NCBI GenBank assembly: GCA_003223115.1
Contig: QHXW01000125.1
Coordinates: 1-40,943, forward strand
Length of the DNA: 40,943 bases
DNA from: Acidobacteriota bacterium
GTDB lineage: Bacteria; Acidobacteriota; Terriglobia; Bryobacterales; Bryobacteraceae
Direction of reading: 5' to 3'
Shown one piece after another: positions 1 through 8,007 of the stretch. Every line of letters begins with the position of its first letter. Position 1 is the stretch's first letter. The translations under genes were made by a program, and so were the position numbers. The notes beneath the pieces are model-generated. The model made no database searches. It saw only the letters and a program-made list of their open reading frames with translations, and had not been told where the DNA came from.

Positions 1-261
1 AAAACCTGGTGCGGATGCCCTGAGTTCATACGGGGAGGGCGGCAGCTCGGGAATGGCGTAAAAGCCGGAACGATCAGTGCGCGCACGCCGCTCCAAGCCT
101 CGCGCGGCATCTCTCGCCACCACATCCGCACCCGCTATGGCTTGATGATTCGGGTCAAGGACGTAACCCGCCAGAGACCCAGTCGTCACCTGGGCCCAGC
201 CGGGCAGCGCGACGCCAGGCAGCGCAAGAAAAGATGCGATCAGAAATAAGTCGAGCCGCAA
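1..261 (-). CDS. TonB-dependent receptor, N-terminal part (runs off left edge)
   Basis: The first 87 codons of an outer-membrane protein whose 3' part lies outside the window. Reading starts at TTG 261; an in-frame TGA two codons upstream and an out-of-frame ATG make TTG the only reasonable start. The product has a signal peptide (hydrophobic LFLIASFLALPG, then Ala-rich cleavage region near residue 24) followed by the beta-sandwich carboxypeptidase-regulatory-like domain seen at the N-terminus of Oar/TonB-dependent receptors: TGSLAGYVLDPNHQAIAGADV, then TDRSGFYAIPELPPSPYELRA. It lies 75 bp downstream of the M49 peptidase gene on the same strand and may be cotranscribed with it. The plug and barrel cannot be seen, so the substrate is unknown. 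The family call is confident; the start is less so. Confidence 0.75.
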   Translation of the reverse strand, partial: MRLDLFLIASFLALPGVALPGWAQVTTGSLAGYVLDPNHQAIAGADVVARDAARGLERRARTDRSGFYAIPELPPSPYELRASAPGF

Positions 262-336
262 CGTTCATCTTATCCGGTTCTGATGCGCGAACGCTTTGAA
301 CTCAAGTGCGTGAGCCAAGGCGATACGGCGCCTGGT

Positions 337-2415
337 CTACTTCGTCGCGCCGTACATGGCGGCGTAGCCCAGTTCCTGCTTGATGAAATCGCGCGGATAC
401 GAGATATCGACGGAAGTCACCTCGCCATTCGATCCGAGTTTCGCATCCAGTGCGGGATTGATCCCGGCCCAGTAAGTCGGCAACTCGAGCTTCTTGTAAC
501 GCGCGATCACCTGGTCGCGCAGCGCCGGCTCGAAATGCAGTCCGTATTGGTTCACCAGCGCTTTGATGGCATCGTAATCGCCTTCGGCCTTGATGCGCAT
601 CAGTTCTGCCAGCAGCATTCCGACGCCTTGGCGCATCTTGTCGTAGTCGCGGACGTAAATGTAGGCTTTGCCGTTCCGCTCGGCGCGTGCGATGGCGCCC
701 GTCTTATCCATGATGTAGTTGGCGATGAGCTGGCGGTCTCGCTGATGATCTTCCTCGAGCGTATCGCCTCTGGGATTCGAGCGCAGTTGCGTCAGCGCCA
801 CGCGTGTTGAGCCGTCGTACATGGCCTTGCCGACCTCAGGACTCGAGATCAAGCCAAGTTCTTTCAGCTTCGGATCGAAGACGTTCCACAATGCCATCAG
901 ATCGGCCCGGGCCTCCTCGAGCGTGGAGAAATACTCTTTGAGATAGTACGCGGGTTCATGAGTCTTGGGGCTGGACTTGCCTGAGCCATGCCCGATGATT
1001 TCGTGCAACGCTGTCATGAGGTCTTCGGCTTCGTCGCCGTATTTCTTGTCTCGTTCAGCCTCCTCGGGCGAGTAGGCAAACTCTTCGAGCGCCGCAAAGC
1101 CGGTGGCCTGCGAAAACGCGCGCGTGGTTCCGGTGAACAGAAAACTCTTGGTCCCGTATTTCTGGTGGATCTCATCCTCGTTAGGCAGATTGTCGCCAAT
1201 CGTCGAAACATGGAAATCGCCGGTCTCGATGATTGCCTCGACAGCCTTGGCCATGGGCGGCTTCCCACCCTGCTTCTTGTACTTCGGGTCCCACGGTGCG
1301 TGGTCGTCGAAATACTGGGCGTTGCCGGCAATCTTGAGCATCAGCGAATTCACGTGCTGGTCCGTCACCGAAACAAAACTCTGTGAAGTTCCTTTGGCGC
1401 CGCGAGCGTCACGATAGACCTCGATGAAGCCGTTGGTAAAATCCACGTTGGTATTGTTCTGCACCCAACTCGCTCCGAAACGCAGCCAGTCCTCCGGTTC
1501 GCCGCTCTGATAGAAACGGATCAGGTCATCGATGAGGGTATCCTGTCCGGGTTCGGCAAAGGGCCGCGCCTTCTGGAGATATTCGATGGTCTTCTTCAGA
1601 AATGGAGCGTACAGGCCCGCCGGAATTCTGCCGTCCGGAGTACCGGCTCTGTACACCATTTCGACAAGTTTGCCGTCCGGCATCTTGACCAGTTGCGAAT
1701 CGAGCGGGTAGCGCTCGTGAAAACCTTTCAAGTCGGCCAGGTTCACTCCGGAATAAAAATTGTTGGCGCTCGCTTGCAAGATATCCTCTCCGCCCTGCGG
1801 ATTTTTTGCCGTAATGCTGGGTTCGAAGGCCGGATCGAACAGCGACGGCTTGAGTTCGGTAATTTCGTTGACGAACTCCGCTTCAGTCTGGATGGGCTTG
1901 CCAGCGCCGTAAGGATTCCCGATGCGCAGTCCGTTCTTGATCGCCGTCACACCGGCATCGCGAAGCTCCTCGAAGGTGAACTCCGGGAGTAATTTTTGCG
2001 CGGTGGTGTCGTTGTGGTTGCCGCGGTTGGCCCAGAACAGTTTCGTGAAGTCGGTGATCTTTTTCATCACGTCGGAATTGATGCCCTGCGGATGTGAAAC
2101 CAGGGCTTCGAGCAGCCGCTTCTGCCGCAATCCAAAGCGCGAGAGCTGATCGTAGATGACAGGATCGACCGCGATCGACGCCTGGTTCAGCCAGTAGGCC
2201 AGCGTTTTCTCACGGGGCGTGAGCGCTTTGAAACTGTCGGCCTCGAGTTGCATGAAACCGGTCGAGCCGACGCGCTCCACCAGCGTGCTGCGCTCGCCCG
2301 GCGCACCGGCGCGTGAGCGTTCTCCCTCGGCGGAATTGTTACGCGAGCAGCCGGCCATCAATGCCACCGCGAGCCAGCAGAGGATCAGAAGCCGCGGACG
2401 ATTATTTGACAACAT
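337..2415 (-). CDS. Dipeptidyl-peptidase III-like M49 family zinc metallopeptidase, lipoprotein
   Basis: A 692-residue M49 peptidase, close to the usual length for the family. M49 enzymes remove dipeptides from the N-terminus of oligopeptides using one zinc ion. The zinc motif HEIIGH (about residues 471-476, in ALHEIIGHGSGK) has the one-residue-longer HExxxH spacing typical of M49, and the second motif EEARAD (about 500-505) supplies the glutamate ligand. The N-terminus is a lipoprotein signal: hydrophobic ILCWLAVALMAG then Cys23, so the enzyme is probably anchored in the periplasm. ATG 2415 is chosen over TTG 2418 because AGGA lies 7 nt upstream; its A overlaps the last base of the preceding gene's TGA (TGATG), indicating translational coupling. 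It sits between a DUF2064 gene and a TonB receptor, consistent with peptide uptake and breakdown (inference). Confidence 0.9.
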   Translation of the reverse strand: MLSNNRPRLLILCWLAVALMAGCSRNNSAEGERSRAGAPGERSTLVERVGSTGFMQLEADSFKALTPREKTLAYWLNQASIAVDPVIYDQLSRFGLRQKRLLEALVSHPQGINSDVMKKITDFTKLFWANRGNHNDTTAQKLLPEFTFEELRDAGVTAIKNGLRIGNPYGAGKPIQTEAEFVNEITELKPSLFDPAFEPSITAKNPQGGEDILQASANNFYSGVNLADLKGFHERYPLDSQLVKMPDGKLVEMVYRAGTPDGRIPAGLYAPFLKKTIEYLQKARPFAEPGQDTLIDDLIRFYQSGEPEDWLRFGASWVQNNTNVDFTNGFIEVYRDARGAKGTSQSFVSVTDQHVNSLMLKIAGNAQYFDDHAPWDPKYKKQGGKPPMAKAVEAIIETGDFHVSTIGDNLPNEDEIHQKYGTKSFLFTGTTRAFSQATGFAALEEFAYSPEEAERDKKYGDEAEDLMTALHEIIGHGSGKSSPKTHEPAYYLKEYFSTLEEARADLMALWNVFDPKLKELGLISSPEVGKAMYDGSTRVALTQLRSNPRGDTLEEDHQRDRQLIANYIMDKTGAIARAERNGKAYIYVRDYDKMRQGVGMLLAELMRIKAEGDYDAIKALVNQYGLHFEPALRDQVIARYKKLELPTYWAGINPALDAKLGSNGEVTSVDISYPRDFIKQELGYAAMYGATK

Positions 2416-3089
2416 CAATGTTTCCTTTCGGCTGGTCCGGCAATTGCCAGTTTCCTCAAAATCTCCCGGGTGTGGCGCGGCAAGCGCGATTCGGCCGCCA
2501 GACGCATCACGTCGGCCGGAAAATCCACGTCATACCACAATTGGCCTCGTTCGACGGCGAGCCCGCAGGCACCCGCCGCTCGCTCGGTTTGTTCCAGTAC
2601 ATGACCGGTTGACCATTTGACACCCGTAAACATTTCAGACGCGACGCGACGGCACGCGATTGCATAATAACCGCCGTCTTCGCAGGGGCCCAGCGCCACG
2701 TCGGCTCTCGACTCCAATAAGCGATGGATACATTCGTCGGGCAGCGTCGGCGAATCACTACCCAGAATCATCACCACGGAACGCCCCTGATCGAGTCCAC
2801 GGCTCAGCGCGTGAATCAATTTTAATTCGAGAGTTCCGGCCACCTGCAGATCGCGCGCAACGCCTGTCTCACCCCATGCATCGGTGGATATGTCGGTGTG
2901 CAACTCGAGGTCTGCAAACTTGTTGAACTGCCGTAGCTTTTCTAACGTATCCAGCACGAACGCGGAGTGCAACCCGGCCGCAGCCTCTTCGCCCCATTCC
3001 GCCGCCAGCCGCGTTTTGACCCTGCCCGGCACGGGTGCTTTGGCGAATAAGACGAGCAGCGGACGCGACGAGGACTGCACGGGCGGCAC
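2415..3089 (-). CDS. DUF2064/TIGR04282-type glycosyltransferase-like protein
   Basis: A 224-residue GT-A-fold protein of the DUF2064 family (also called rSAM/selenodomain-associated transferase 1). Family signatures seen are the N-terminal nucleotide-binding strand LLVLFAKAPVPGRVKTRL, the metal-site-like GSDSPTLP, the GPCEDGGYYAIA segment and the C-terminal YDVDFPADV. The biochemical reaction of the family is poorly known; nucleotidyl- or glycosyl-transfer is assumed from the fold. The frame stays open to ATG 3206, but GTG 3089 is preferred because it gives a normal family length, lies 6 nt after a TTTACAAT -10 box, and avoids a long Arg/Pro-rich extension into the region upstream of the divergent cytochrome gene. 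GTG 3080 is also possible. Its stop overlaps the start of the M49 gene. Confidence 0.8.
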   Translation of the reverse strand: MPPVQSSSRPLLVLFAKAPVPGRVKTRLAAEWGEEAAAGLHSAFVLDTLEKLRQFNKFADLELHTDISTDAWGETGVARDLQVAGTLELKLIHALSRGLDQGRSVVMILGSDSPTLPDECIHRLLESRADVALGPCEDGGYYAIACRRVASEMFTGVKWSTGHVLEQTERAAGACGLAVERGQLWYDVDFPADVMRLAAESRLPRHTREILRKLAIAGPAERKH

Positions 3090-3095
3090 CGGAAG

Positions 3096-3103
3096 ATTGT
3101 AAA
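3096..3103 (-). promoter_or_regulatory. Putative -10 promoter element of the DUF2064-M49 operon
   Basis: On the minus strand the sequence reads TTTACAAT, then 6 nt, then GTG (3089). The expected transcription start coincides with or lies next to the start codon, implying a leaderless transcript. There is no Shine-Dalgarno sequence before this GTG. The same 8-mer with the same 6-nt spacing precedes tyrS. No convincing -35 was seen. Confidence 0.5.
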
Positions 3104-3227
3104 CTATGTTTTTGATCCAGAGTTGCGCAGCGTCCAGGATCCGCGGCAGCTTTCCCGGTCGTATCTGCCGTGCTCCCGGTTTCGGCCTCCGGCGCTGCAA
3201 GCTCATTGCCAGGAGACGATTTACTTC

Positions 3228-3563
3228 ATGAAAATATCTCGCATCCTCGCGTGCTGTGGCGCTATTGCGCTGGTCTCAGGCTTGACGCTAGCCGGACAGA
3301 AAGACAAAAAAGGCGATGCCGAAAAGGGCAAGGAAGTCTTCCAGCAGTGCGCCGTGTGCCACAACGCCGACAGCACCGAGAAGAAGATGGGCCCGGGCCT
3401 GAAGGGCCTCTTCAGCCGCGAAAAAATGAACAACGGCAAGAAGCCTACCGAAGCCAACGTCAGAGAGAAAATTGACGAAGGCGGCCAGGGCATGCCGGCC
3501 TACAAAGAAATGCTCTCCGACGAGGAAAAAGACGACCTCGTCGCTTACCTGAAGACGCTCTGA
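3228..3563 (+). CDS. Small exported class I cytochrome c
   Basis: A 111-residue periplasmic c-type cytochrome. The signal peptide covers about residues 1-22 (KISRILACCGAIALVSGLTL, then Ala-Gly). The haem attachment motif CAVCH is at 41-45 (Cys41, Cys44, His45), and Met89 in GGQGMPAY is the likely sixth iron ligand. The C-terminal helix LSDEEKDDLVAYLKTL is typical of monohaem class I cytochromes. It is very rich in lysine and charged residues. The ATG is chosen because AGGAGA stands 11 nt upstream; the frame continues further upstream but without a signal peptide. It is divergent from the DUF2064 operon and monocistronic. It probably acts as a soluble electron carrier; its partner is not encoded nearby. 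Confidence 0.9.
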   Translation: MKISRILACCGAIALVSGLTLAGQKDKKGDAEKGKEVFQQCAVCHNADSTEKKMGPGLKGLFSREKMNNGKKPTEANVREKIDEGGQGMPAYKEMLSDEEKDDLVAYLKTL

Positions 3564-3633
3564 GTTTCGCCCCACTCCGCGTTGAACCGGGACCGTGCGG
3601 AAGCTGGCACCCTGCCGCGCATTTTCCTCACGC

Positions 3634-3671
3634 CAGGTCGGGATTACCATAACAGGTCGGGATTACCATAA
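3634..3671 (+). repeat. Perfect tandem duplication, 19 bp x 2
   Basis: The 19-mer caggtcgggattaccataa occurs twice back to back with no mismatch. It ends 6 bp before the original ATG of the hydroxypyruvate-isomerase-like pseudogene, so it alters the spacing of whatever lay upstream of that start. It may be a recent slippage duplication. Confidence 0.9.
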
Positions 3672-3677
3672 AAAGCT

Positions 3678-4557
3678 ATGTAGCGGCGGGAATTCCTGCA
3701 TTCTGCAGCCGGGCTCGTGACCGCGGCTGGTTTGAGCACAGGCGCCGCCGCCCCAAGCCAGGATCGCCAGCTCACTGACGCTGTGGACGCTCAAAGGTTC
3801 CTTTGAAGAGAAGCTCGAAATCGCCGCGCGCGCTGGAGTTCAATCGGTCGAGCTGGTCGGCGAGTAGGCTGAATGGACTGATGCTGATATTGCGCGCGTG
3901 AAGAAGCTACTGGTCTCATACCGGCTCGGCATGGACGTCTTGATCGCCACGCCAAACTGGCCCAGCCGGCCGGCGTCCATGGTGGACCCCGCGCAACGCG
4001 ACAACTTTCTAGCCGACGTGCGCAATGCCAACAATTACGCGCATAAGCTCGAAGTTCCCCCATGTCCTGTTGATGAGCGGTAACGCCATTCCCGGCCGCG
4101 CATATGAAGAGCAGTATGCGAGTTTGCTCGAAGGCTCGAAGCGCGCCGGCGACTTGATGGCGCAAGCCAACCTCACGGCAATTGTCGAACCGCTCAATTC
4201 ACTCGTGAACCATAAGGATTTTTTCTGACGACGTGCGTCGAGGGCGCAAAGCTGGTCCGCGAGACCGGCAATCCGCATGTGCGGCTGCTGTTCGACATCT
4301 ATCATGAGCAGGTGCAGGAAGGGAACGTGATCACGACACTCACCGAAGCCGCCGACATTGTGTCCGTGTTCCACGTGGCGGACAATCCCGGGCGTCACGA
4401 TCCCGGCACCGGGGAGATCAACTATCACAACGTGTACAAGGCCATCCAGAAGACCGGTTATGCCGGCTATGTAGCTATGGAATACCTTCCGCTTGGGGAT
4501 CCAATCGGTAGCCTCACCAAAGCTCTTTATGACTTCCGCAGCGCGTTGCCGAGCTGA
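3678..4557 (+). pseudogene. Tat-exported hydroxypyruvate isomerase-like TIM-barrel protein, multiply disrupted
   Basis: Spliced across frames this reads as one Hyi-type sugar isomerase (AP endonuclease family 2 TIM barrel) with a twin-arginine signal: M-stop-RREFLHSAAGLVTAAGL, then KGSFEEKLEIAARAGVQSVE, IVEPLNSLVNHKDFF, LLFDIYHEQVQEGN, VFHVADNPGRHDPGTGEI and GYVAMEYLPLGDP. The lesions are TAG at codon 2 (3681-3683), a +1-type frameshift near 3772-3780, TAG at 3865-3867, one extra C in the C-run 4057-4061, and one missing T in the T-run 4219-4224. The rest is well conserved, so the decay is recent or partly due to sequencing error at the two homopolymers; the two TAG codons are harder to explain that way. 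Relatives convert hydroxypyruvate and tartronate semialdehyde or related keto-sugars. No functional product is expected. Confidence 0.85.
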
Positions 4558-4678
4558 CTTCCGTCGCCCCAATCTGCAGGTGCGAAATCATCCAGTCCAT
4601 TCATAGAAAACCCGGAATGTCGTGTTACGATTCAAGTGCGGTTCTCTCGATTACGGCTCAAACCGTCTCGCTCACGCC

Positions 4679-5548
4679 ATGTATCAAGCCTTTTTCGGTC
4701 TCAGTGCAAGCCCATTCAGCCTGAGCCCTGACCCTGCGTTTCTGTATCGCAGCACACAACATGAAGAGGCGCTGGCGAATCTGATTTACGGCGTCCAGAG
4801 CCACAAGGGGTTCATCGTACTGACAGGCGAAGTCGGCACCGGCAAAACCACTATGCTCGAGTGCCTGCGCGACTTTCTGGCCCGCCAGCGGATCACCTTT
4901 GCTTCTCTTTTCAATTCCCGACTCAGCGTCGAGCAATTCTTCGAAATGGTGGCGTACGACCTGGATCTGCGGTGCGCTCGGAACTCTAAAACCGAGGTCC
5001 TGTTCGCGCTGAATGATCTGCTGGTGGAGAGCGCGAACCTGGGCCGCACCACCGTTTTGATCGTGGATGAGGCCCATAACCTCACCTGGGATGTATTGGA
5101 AGAGATTCGTCTGCTCGGCAATCTGGAAAGCCGGCGCGGCAAGCTGCTGCAAATCATTATCGCCGGCCAGCCGGAATTGGACCGCAAGCTCGAGGCGCCC
5201 GAGTTCCGCCAGCTCAAGCAACGGATTACGCTGCGCTGCTCGCTACGGCCCTTTGAAGCGCACGAGACCGCGGAGTACATTGCTACGCGCCTGGCTAAGG
5301 CTGGAATGCGCCAGCAGACCGTATTCAGCTCAGAAATACTGGCTGAGATCCACTACCGAACGCAGGGGCTGCCGCGATTGATCAACTCAGTCTGCGATAA
5401 CCTGCTCCTGACCGCCTTCGCCATGGAAACGAAAGCCGCCACGCTCGACATGTTGGATGAAGTGACCCGAGATTTGCGACTCGATTTGTCGCGCGAACCC
5501 ATCCTCCAGCCTGTCTATCAGGAGAGGACCCTAGGGAACACGCTCTAA
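4679..5548 (+). CDS. ExeA/GspA-like AAA ATPase
   Basis: A 289-residue ATPase of the ExeA (type II secretion-associated) family. It begins with the family hallmark MYQAFFGLSASPFSLSPDP, followed by Walker A GEVGTGKT (residues 50-57), Walker B VLIVDEAHNL (126-135), and the conserved LEEIRLLGNLE and IIIAGQPEL segments; the C-terminal RTQGLPRLINSVCDNLL belongs to the helical lid. Relatives drive secretion-channel assembly or occur in exosortase/PEP-CTERM polysaccharide loci, but neither context is present here and no peptidoglycan-binding domain follows. ATG 4679 is chosen because homology starts exactly there; an in-frame GTG lies at 4622. No clear ribosome site. It acts in the cytoplasm or at the inner membrane. 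Confidence 0.85.
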   Translation: MYQAFFGLSASPFSLSPDPAFLYRSTQHEEALANLIYGVQSHKGFIVLTGEVGTGKTTMLECLRDFLARQRITFASLFNSRLSVEQFFEMVAYDLDLRCARNSKTEVLFALNDLLVESANLGRTTVLIVDEAHNLTWDVLEEIRLLGNLESRRGKLLQIIIAGQPELDRKLEAPEFRQLKQRITLRCSLRPFEAHETAEYIATRLAKAGMRQQTVFSSEILAEIHYRTQGLPRLINSVCDNLLLTAFAMETKAATLDMLDEVTRDLRLDLSREPILQPVYQERTLGNTL

Positions 5549-5661
5549 ATTCGCCTCAGGCAAAGGTATCTTTTTCCACATTAGATAAATTTGGCAGCGA
5601 AAAATTTGCCGCTTTAACTAGGTAAGTTCGTTTCCTGGGGGGAAAGTGCGGGCGGAAGAGC

Positions 5662-5681
5662 GGGCGGGAACAGCCCCGCCC
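5662..5681. terminator. Hairpin between convergent genes, likely bidirectional terminator
   Basis: GGGCGGG (5662-5668) pairs with CCCGCCC (5675-5681) across the 6-nt loop AACAGC. It lies 5 nt beyond the stop codon of the minus-strand OmpA gene and about 110 nt after the plus-strand ATPase gene. On the plus strand it is followed by a T-rich CTTCTGTTACTTTT; on the minus strand there is no T-tract. Confidence 0.6.
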
Positions 5682-5686
5682 TTCTG

Positions 5687-6472
5687 TTACTTTTGAACCT
5701 CGCTGCTTTGGGTAATTGAACTGGGAGCTGGCTGCGTGTTTTGTGCTTGAGAAGAAGTGCCCATGTCCGGTGCTACGAACATTTTCACTTCGACCCGGCG
5801 ATTCTTCGCGCGCGCTGTCCGGTTGCGTCCCGTGTCAGCCGGCTTGGCAGTGCCTAGCCCAATCTCCTGAATACGATAGACGGGGATGTCGTACTGGGTG
5901 ACCAGATACGCCATCACACTGTCGGCACGGCGGCGACTGAGTTCGTCGTTATACCTGGCCGAGCCGGTCTTGTCCGCAAATCCTTCTATCGTAATGAAAT
6001 AGCGCTTGGCATTAGCGTGTTGTTTCACAAACTGGTCGATCTGTCCTCTAGCATCGTCCGCCAGTTTGTCTTTGTTGAAACCGAAGTTCACTACGGTTTC
6101 AGAGTTCAGTTTGTAATCGTCCAGGTTGCCGAGACTGTCCTTTAAAGAACTGATGGCTTGGGTGTTCTGGGTTGCAAGACTCTTCGCCTCAGTGGCCGTT
6201 TGACCAACCTCGGTGGCCTTCGTAAGGGCCTCGTTGGCTCGGTTTTCGGCCGACATCGCACGCTCTCGGGCGGCATTAATACCGGTCTCATGCCTCTCTA
6301 TATCTTTCCGAGACGCATCAATTTGGGTGCCTTGCGTGTTCGCTTGTTGGGCTACCTGATCGACCTTGGTTTGAATGGGAGCGGCGGTTTCCTGGACGTA
6401 TTTCTTCGTGGCACACCCTCCAGCTAACAGGGCGCCCATCAAAACCAAAGAGATGGCAAGGGTTCGATTCAT
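5687..6472 (-). CDS. OmpA-family peptidoglycan-associated lipoprotein
   Basis: A 261-residue outer-membrane lipoprotein. The signal ends at lipobox LLAGGC (Cys20). Residues of about 25-115 form a long Ala/Gln/Thr-rich heptad region (coiled coil, Lpp-like). The OmpA/MotB domain covers about 125-235: the VVNFGFNKDKL strand, ITIEGFADKTGSARYN, the signature NDELSRRRADSVMAYL, then IGLGTAKPADTGRNRTARAKNRRVEV. These residues bind meso-diaminopimelate in peptidoglycan, so the protein probably tethers the outer membrane to the wall. A strong AGGAGG lies 5 nt before the ATG. The Ser/Gln/Pro-rich tail is low complexity. It is monocistronic and divergent from the Gfo/Idh/MocA gene. Confidence 0.92.
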   Translation of the reverse strand: MNRTLAISLVLMGALLAGGCATKKYVQETAAPIQTKVDQVAQQANTQGTQIDASRKDIERHETGINAARERAMSAENRANEALTKATEVGQTATEAKSLATQNTQAISSLKDSLGNLDDYKLNSETVVNFGFNKDKLADDARGQIDQFVKQHANAKRYFITIEGFADKTGSARYNDELSRRRADSVMAYLVTQYDIPVYRIQEIGLGTAKPADTGRNRTARAKNRRVEVKMFVAPDMGTSSQAQNTQPAPSSITQSSEVQK

Positions 6473-6547
6473 AATAACCTCCTAGTGACCTCGCCTCTTG
6501 GTCCTGCAATTTGGGTACCTTTCCTTCCCTCCCGAGCACTAAAAGAG

Positions 6548-6553
6548 TAGAAT
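6548..6553 (+). promoter_or_regulatory. Putative -10 element TAGAAT before the Gfo/Idh/MocA gene
   Basis: TAGAATT starts 49 nt before the ATG at 6597. Close variants (TTAGAATT) precede the genes at 13571 and 22634. No good -35 hexamer was found at 16-18 nt, so the call rests on the -10 alone. Confidence 0.35.
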
Positions 6554-6596
6554 TTAATTCTGCATCAAGACGCGGGCAAAAAGAAAGGTAACCCAC

Positions 6597-7940
6597 ATGG
6601 CTGAGCACCATCCATCCGTCAATCGCAGAGATTTCATGAAAAAGGCTGCGGGCGTCGGCGCGACGCTCGGGGTCGCCGCCAAAGCCTTCGCCGCAAGGCC
6701 ACCAAAAGCCGCATCTCCGGGCAGAGTGTTGGGCGCTAACGATCGCATCAATGTGGCGGTGGTCGGTGTAGGCGGGCGTGGCTCCTACCTGGCAAAGGAA
6801 TTCGCCGGCATCGGCGAGCGCACCAACGATTGTAAGCTCGTGGCCGTCTGCGATGTTTACGAGAAGCGCAAACGCGAGAATGCTGAGCTCCATAAATGCG
6901 ACGGGTCTCTGGATTACCGTGAAGTGATCAATCGGTCAGACGTGGATGCGGTGATTGTCGCGACACCTGACCATTGGCACGCCAAGATTGCCCTGGAAGC
7001 GATGGATCGCGGCAAAGACGTCTATCTCGAAAAGCCGATGTGCCACACCATCGACGAGGCCAAACAACTGGTCAACACGGTGCACGAGAGCAAGCGTGTG
7101 CTGCAGGTAGGCTCGCAGACCACGTCGGCAGACCAATGGTGGAAGGCCAAGAAGGCGATTGCCGACGGCATGATCGGCAAAATGCTGATGAGCCAGGGCT
7201 CCTACCACCGCAACAGCGTGGAAGGCGAATGGAACTGGGATATTGATCCCGGCGCGGGGCCCGACGGCAAGGGTGACAACTACATCGATTGGAAGACTTG
7301 GCTGGGGCCGGCGCCGAAGCGCTCCTTTGATGCCGATCGCTTCTTCCGTTTCCGGAAGTATTGGGATTATTCCGGCGGCATTGCGACCGATTTGTTCTTC
7401 CACGTCGTGGCACCGCTGAACATCTGCTGGGCGCAGCCTCAGTTCCCGCATCGCGTCATGGCTTCAGGCGGGATTTATGTTTTCAAAGACGGCCGTGAGG
7501 TGCCCGATACCTTCAATCTGCTGGCCGATTTCGATAGCGATAATACGCTGGCGCTGAGCTCGAGTATGGCGAACTCGCGGCACATCCCCGGCTTGATTCG
7601 AGGCCACGAGGCCAGCATCATCATGGTGGAGCACGGAATGTTCGAAGGCGACACGGACCACATCACCGTGATCCCCGAGAAAAGAGTCATCAAGGACGAT
7701 TACAAAGCTAAGTGGGGAGTCGACCCAATTAACATTCCGGTCGAAGAGAAGCCACGCTGGGCGCACATGCAGAATTTCCTGGAATGTGTCCGCAGCCGCC
7801 AGAAGCCGGTGCTGGATGTGGACACGGCTTTCCATGCGCAGGTGCTGATTTCAATGTCCGTGCAGGCCTATCGCGAAAGCCGGGTGCTGTTCTGGGACGC
7901 CAAAGCCCTGAAGGTCACCAGCAAATCACCGAAAGCGTAG
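6597..7940 (+). CDS. Tat-exported Gfo/Idh/MocA family oxidoreductase
   Basis: A 447-residue NAD(P)-dependent dehydrogenase-like protein with a twin-arginine signal ([17 protein letters not shown], residues 9-25), so it is exported folded with its cofactor. The Rossmann domain starts at about residue 51 ([12 protein letters not shown]), with [13 protein letters not shown] at 116-128 and the family active-site motif EKPMCHT at 145-151. The C-terminal half is the alpha/beta substrate domain. Relatives include glucose-fructose oxidoreductase, inositol dehydrogenase and glycosidases using an NAD redox mechanism; which reaction applies cannot be read from the sequence. A weak GAAAGG lies about 10 nt before the ATG. 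It is convergent with cas6. Exported members of this family are abundant in Acidobacteria, Planctomycetes and Verrucomicrobia. Confidence 0.92.
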   Translation: MAEHHPSVNRRDFMKKAAGVGATLGVAAKAFAARPPKAASPGRVLGANDRINVAVVGVGGRGSYLAKEFAGIGERTNDCKLVAVCDVYEKRKRENAELHKCDGSLDYREVINRSDVDAVIVATPDHWHAKIALEAMDRGKDVYLEKPMCHTIDEAKQLVNTVHESKRVLQVGSQTTSADQWWKAKKAIADGMIGKMLMSQGSYHRNSVEGEWNWDIDPGAGPDGKGDNYIDWKTWLGPAPKRSFDADRFFRFRKYWDYSGGIATDLFFHVVAPLNICWAQPQFPHRVMASGGIYVFKDGREVPDTFNLLADFDSDNTLALSSSMANSRHIPGLIRGHEASIIMVEHGMFEGDTDHITVIPEKRVIKDDYKAKWGVDPINIPVEEKPRWAHMQNFLECVRSRQKPVLDVDTAFHAQVLISMSVQAYRESRVLFWDAKALKVTSKSPKA

Positions 7941-7959
7941 TAGCGTTTCCGAAACGTGC

Positions 7960-7999
7960 CGCCGCGAACCCGTGTCTAAGGTCGCCGGGGATCGCGGCG
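7960..7999. terminator. Inverted repeat between convergent genes, possible terminator
   Basis: CGCCGCG (7960-7966) pairs with CGCGGCG (7993-7999), with an inner CCCG/CGGG helix (7969-7972 with 7986-7989). It lies in the 67-bp gap between the stop codons of the oxidoreductase and cas6. There is no T-tract, so intrinsic termination is uncertain. Confidence 0.4.
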
Positions 8000-8007
8000 A
8001 GAGCGCT

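Noticed and set aside
2416-2418. TTG as start of the M49 peptidase
   Set aside because: The next codon is ATG with an AGGA at proper distance and a 1-bp TGATG overlap with the upstream stop.
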